NCBI GenBank assembly: GCA_002070565.1
Contig: MWDM01000018.1
Coordinates: 1 to 34,481 of the forward strand
DNA: 34,481 bases
Origin: Bacteroidetes bacterium ADurb.Bin139
GTDB taxonomy: Bacteria; Bacteroidota; Bacteroidia; Bacteroidales; UBA932
Direction of reading: 5' to 3'
Shown here piece by piece: positions 32,722 through 34,481 of this stretch. Position 1 is the first letter of the stretch. Every line of letters starts with the position of its first letter. The position numbers and the translations under genes are program-made. Below the pieces are notes generated by a model, which was not told the origin of the DNA, made no database searches, and saw nothing but the letters and a program-made list of their open reading frames with translations.

Positions 32722-34481
32722 TGTATACGCCAAACTTGGCGCCCGGGTGCAATCCGTACTCTACCAACACGTCAATGGGTCCCAGCGGACTGTCATAGGA
32801 GTACCCGGCTGCAGCACCCAGCATATACATGCCTTTGTCCCATTCAATCAGTTCCAATGTGGAGTGGCTTATTCGGGCCACATTTCCCTTAACCCATAAA
32901 AAATGATTGTTCCAGATGCGGTAACGTGCTTCAAAAGCGGTTGCAATGAATTTGTTGTCAACCACTTCTGTGGGCCTGAATCCGTAAAAGGGCAACTGGT
33001 GGTCCAGGTAATGGCCGGCAACGGTTCCGCCCACAAAGTTCTGCATGGGAAAGGCAAATTCCTTCCCGTACAGGAACCGGCCGTATAAGGCAGGCACAAG
33101 CGTCCACCTGTCCGATACCGGAACGGCTACATAAAGGGAAGCGGATATGGCCGAGAAAGGAGTCCCGTCACGGTATTTTGAGAAATCATCTGTGTAAATC
33201 GCATATTCGGCTTTAAAACGCACTCCCGACGTGGGATAATTGGCGTTATCGTAGCTGTCGTAACGTACCCCGCCACGGTAACTGATCAGGTTCTCGCGCA
33301 CCCTTTGCCGCTGAAATCCCACATCGTTGGCCATGATCATGTTCGGGGAACGGAAGTTTTCATAGCGCGCGCCCAGGTATATGTTGAAATTCCTGTAATA
33401 AAAGTTTGCCAGGTCCAGGTTGATCCGGTTCTTGTGGAACCGGATATTGTGCGATGTGGTATCCCGCCCGGTGTAAAGTTCCATGTTCCCGTAGCGGTAG
33501 GTATAGGACAATCCGAATTTTCCGAGCCAGGCATCCTGGTAGAATATGCCCACGTTGATGAACGGATTGGTGGAAAGCCTCCCGGTTGCCTCCAGCAAGC
33601 CCCCCCGGAGCTCAGCCGGAGAAAAGACAGCATTGATATAACCCGAGGCGATTTCCCGGGTATCGAACCGTATCCCCACGCTCACAGCACTCCGGGAACG
33701 CTCGCGGCAATTGAAGGTCAGGTTGTAGCGCCCATCCTGCTCAACCAGGTTGTAGCTAAGGGATGAGAAACTGCCGGTGCCCTTGAAACGGTCCACCGCT
33801 TCCCTGAGCGAATTCGTTCCTATGGTGCTGAATTCCTTGAAGCGGAGCATGCGGCGGAGGTTTTTTTCGTTCAGCGAAGTGATGCCGTTGAAGATGATGT
33901 ATCCCAGTTCAACACTATCTACCACGGGAGAGTCTGTTCCCGCTTCCCGGTTGGGAGGCATCTTTATATCATCTGCTGGATGTATGCCAATGAGTTCCTT
34001 GAAAGCCAGGATGGCATCCCAGTTTTCGCGAGCAACGCGTTCTCCCCTGATAAGCAGGGAATCAACGGCCGCTGTGGTGAAACTGGCTGTTGTATAAGGC
34101 TCTGTATCGGGGTGAATGTAGAGGTCCGTCAGGCTCTTGTTTTTTTCGAAAGCATCCCGGGACATCCTTTCCATCATGCGATTGACTATGAACATGAGGT
34201 CGTTGTAATCGTCTTCCCGGATTTCCCCCTTGCTCAGGCTTTCCAACCGTTCTGTCATCATGCTCACATCCACTCCGATGATGATTTCGGCTCCCATATC
34301 CCGTACCACATTTACGGGGAAGTTATTGATTACCCCGCCGTCAATCAGTATGCGCCCATCCCGTTCCACGGTGGTGAAAGCGCCCGGGATGGACATGCTT
34401 GCCCGGATGGCCAGGGGCAGGCTGCCTTCCCGCATGACCACCTGGTCCCCGCTTATCAGGTCATAACCAACGCAGGCAAAG
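32699..34481 (-). CDS. Patatin-like phospholipase with outer-membrane barrel domain (N-terminus outside window)
   Basis: The minus-strand frame is open to the right edge, so the 5' part, with the signal peptide and catalytic Gly-x-Ser-x-Gly, is missing. The visible portion starts within the patatin domain: LISGDQVVMREGSLPLAIRASMSIPGAF and then DGGVINNFPVNVV, whose Asp is the second member of the Ser-Asp dyad. After a linker and a POTRA-like segment (residues ~170-240 of the visible part), the C-terminal ~330 residues form a BamA/Omp85-type barrel with many aromatic strands and a terminal Phe (YINLGKYF). The architecture matches PlpD-like outer-membrane phospholipases. Its 3' end overlaps the CNNM-like gene by 23 bases. 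Confidence 0.87.
   Translation of the reverse strand, partial: FACVGYDLISGDQVVMREGSLPLAIRASMSIPGAFTTVERDGRILIDGGVINNFPVNVVRDMGAEIIIGVDVSMMTERLESLSKGEIREDDYNDLMFIVNRMMERMSRDAFEKNKSLTDLYIHPDTEPYTTASFTTAAVDSLLIRGERVARENWDAILAFKELIGIHPADDIKMPPNREAGTDSPVVDSVELGYIIFNGITSLNEKNLRRMLRFKEFSTIGTNSLREAVDRFKGTGSFSSLSYNLVEQDGRYNLTFNCRERSRSAVSVGIRFDTREIASGYINAVFSPAELRGGLLEATGRLSTNPFINVGIFYQDAWLGKFGLSYTYRYGNMELYTGRDTTSHNIRFHKNRINLDLANFYYRNFNIYLGARYENFRSPNMIMANDVGFQRQRVRENLISYRGGVRYDSYDNANYPTSGVRFKAEYAIYTDDFSKYRDGTPFSAISASLYVAVPVSDRWTLVPALYGRFLYGKEFAFPMQNFVGGTVAGHYLDHQLPFYGFRPTEVVDNKFIATAFEARYRIWNNHFLWVKGNVARISHSTLELIEWDKGMYMLGAAAGYSYDSPLGPIDVLVEYGLHPGAKFGVYINLGKYF

Overview
The window comes from a member of the Bacteroidota, most likely an anaerobic Bacteroidales-type organism. 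The evidence is a type III glutamine synthetase, a PUR/DUF3276 protein, the long form of NusB in a nusB-yajC-ybbR-coaE-DUF5606 run, fimbrillin-like lipoproteins, a TPP-controlled thiamine receptor plus PnuT pair, and repeated promoter boxes of the phylum type TAnnTTTG. Species cannot be read from the sequence. Nothing suggests a prophage, an insertion sequence, a CRISPR array, or a tRNA or rRNA gene; almost all of the DNA is coding.

Layout. 1-3566 (minus): glnN, purM and the start of an unrecognised lipoprotein, tightly packed. 3670-5259 (plus): an aminotransferase and a small DUF486 membrane protein, converging on the DUF3276 gene (minus). 5686-15211 (plus): nusB, yajC, a YbbR-domain protein, coaE, a DUF5606 protein, rimO, a FabG-like reductase, a lipoprotein, and a large receiver/ATP-grasp fusion. 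15222-15552 (minus): RNase P RNA, which fills the only long stretch without a protein gene. 15606-20849 (plus): pyrG, a secreted glutaminyl cyclase, then a TPP riboswitch leading into a TonB-dependent receptor and a PnuT-like thiamine permease. 20870-22968: an MTA/SAH deaminase and purine nucleoside phosphorylase (nucleoside salvage). 23022-26648: four consecutive fimbrillin-like lipoprotein paralogues, the third with a frame break. 26727-32721: an oxaloacetate decarboxylase-alpha-like carboxyltransferase, an SLC1-type symporter, a threonine-synthase-like enzyme, a DedA protein and a CNNM/CorC-like CBS protein. 32699-34481 (minus): the 3' part of a patatin/outer-membrane-barrel protein that runs off the right edge.

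Most interesting signals. (1) The third fimbrillin-like gene breaks exactly at A AAA AAG, the slippery heptamer known from dnaX. The -1 frame restores the family's C-terminal strand and ends in an ATGA overlap with the next gene. (2) The P1 helix of the TPP aptamer pairs with the AUG of the receptor gene, so the aptamer itself can hide the start codon with no separate expression platform. (3) A 984-residue protein joins one degenerate and one intact receiver domain to a PEP/pyruvate-type ATP-binding domain but has no recognisable phosphohistidine domain. (4) The carboxyltransferase carries a biotinyl-type C-terminus in which the biotin lysine is replaced by tyrosine. (5) The SLC1 symporter has Asn and Gln at two normally acidic positions.
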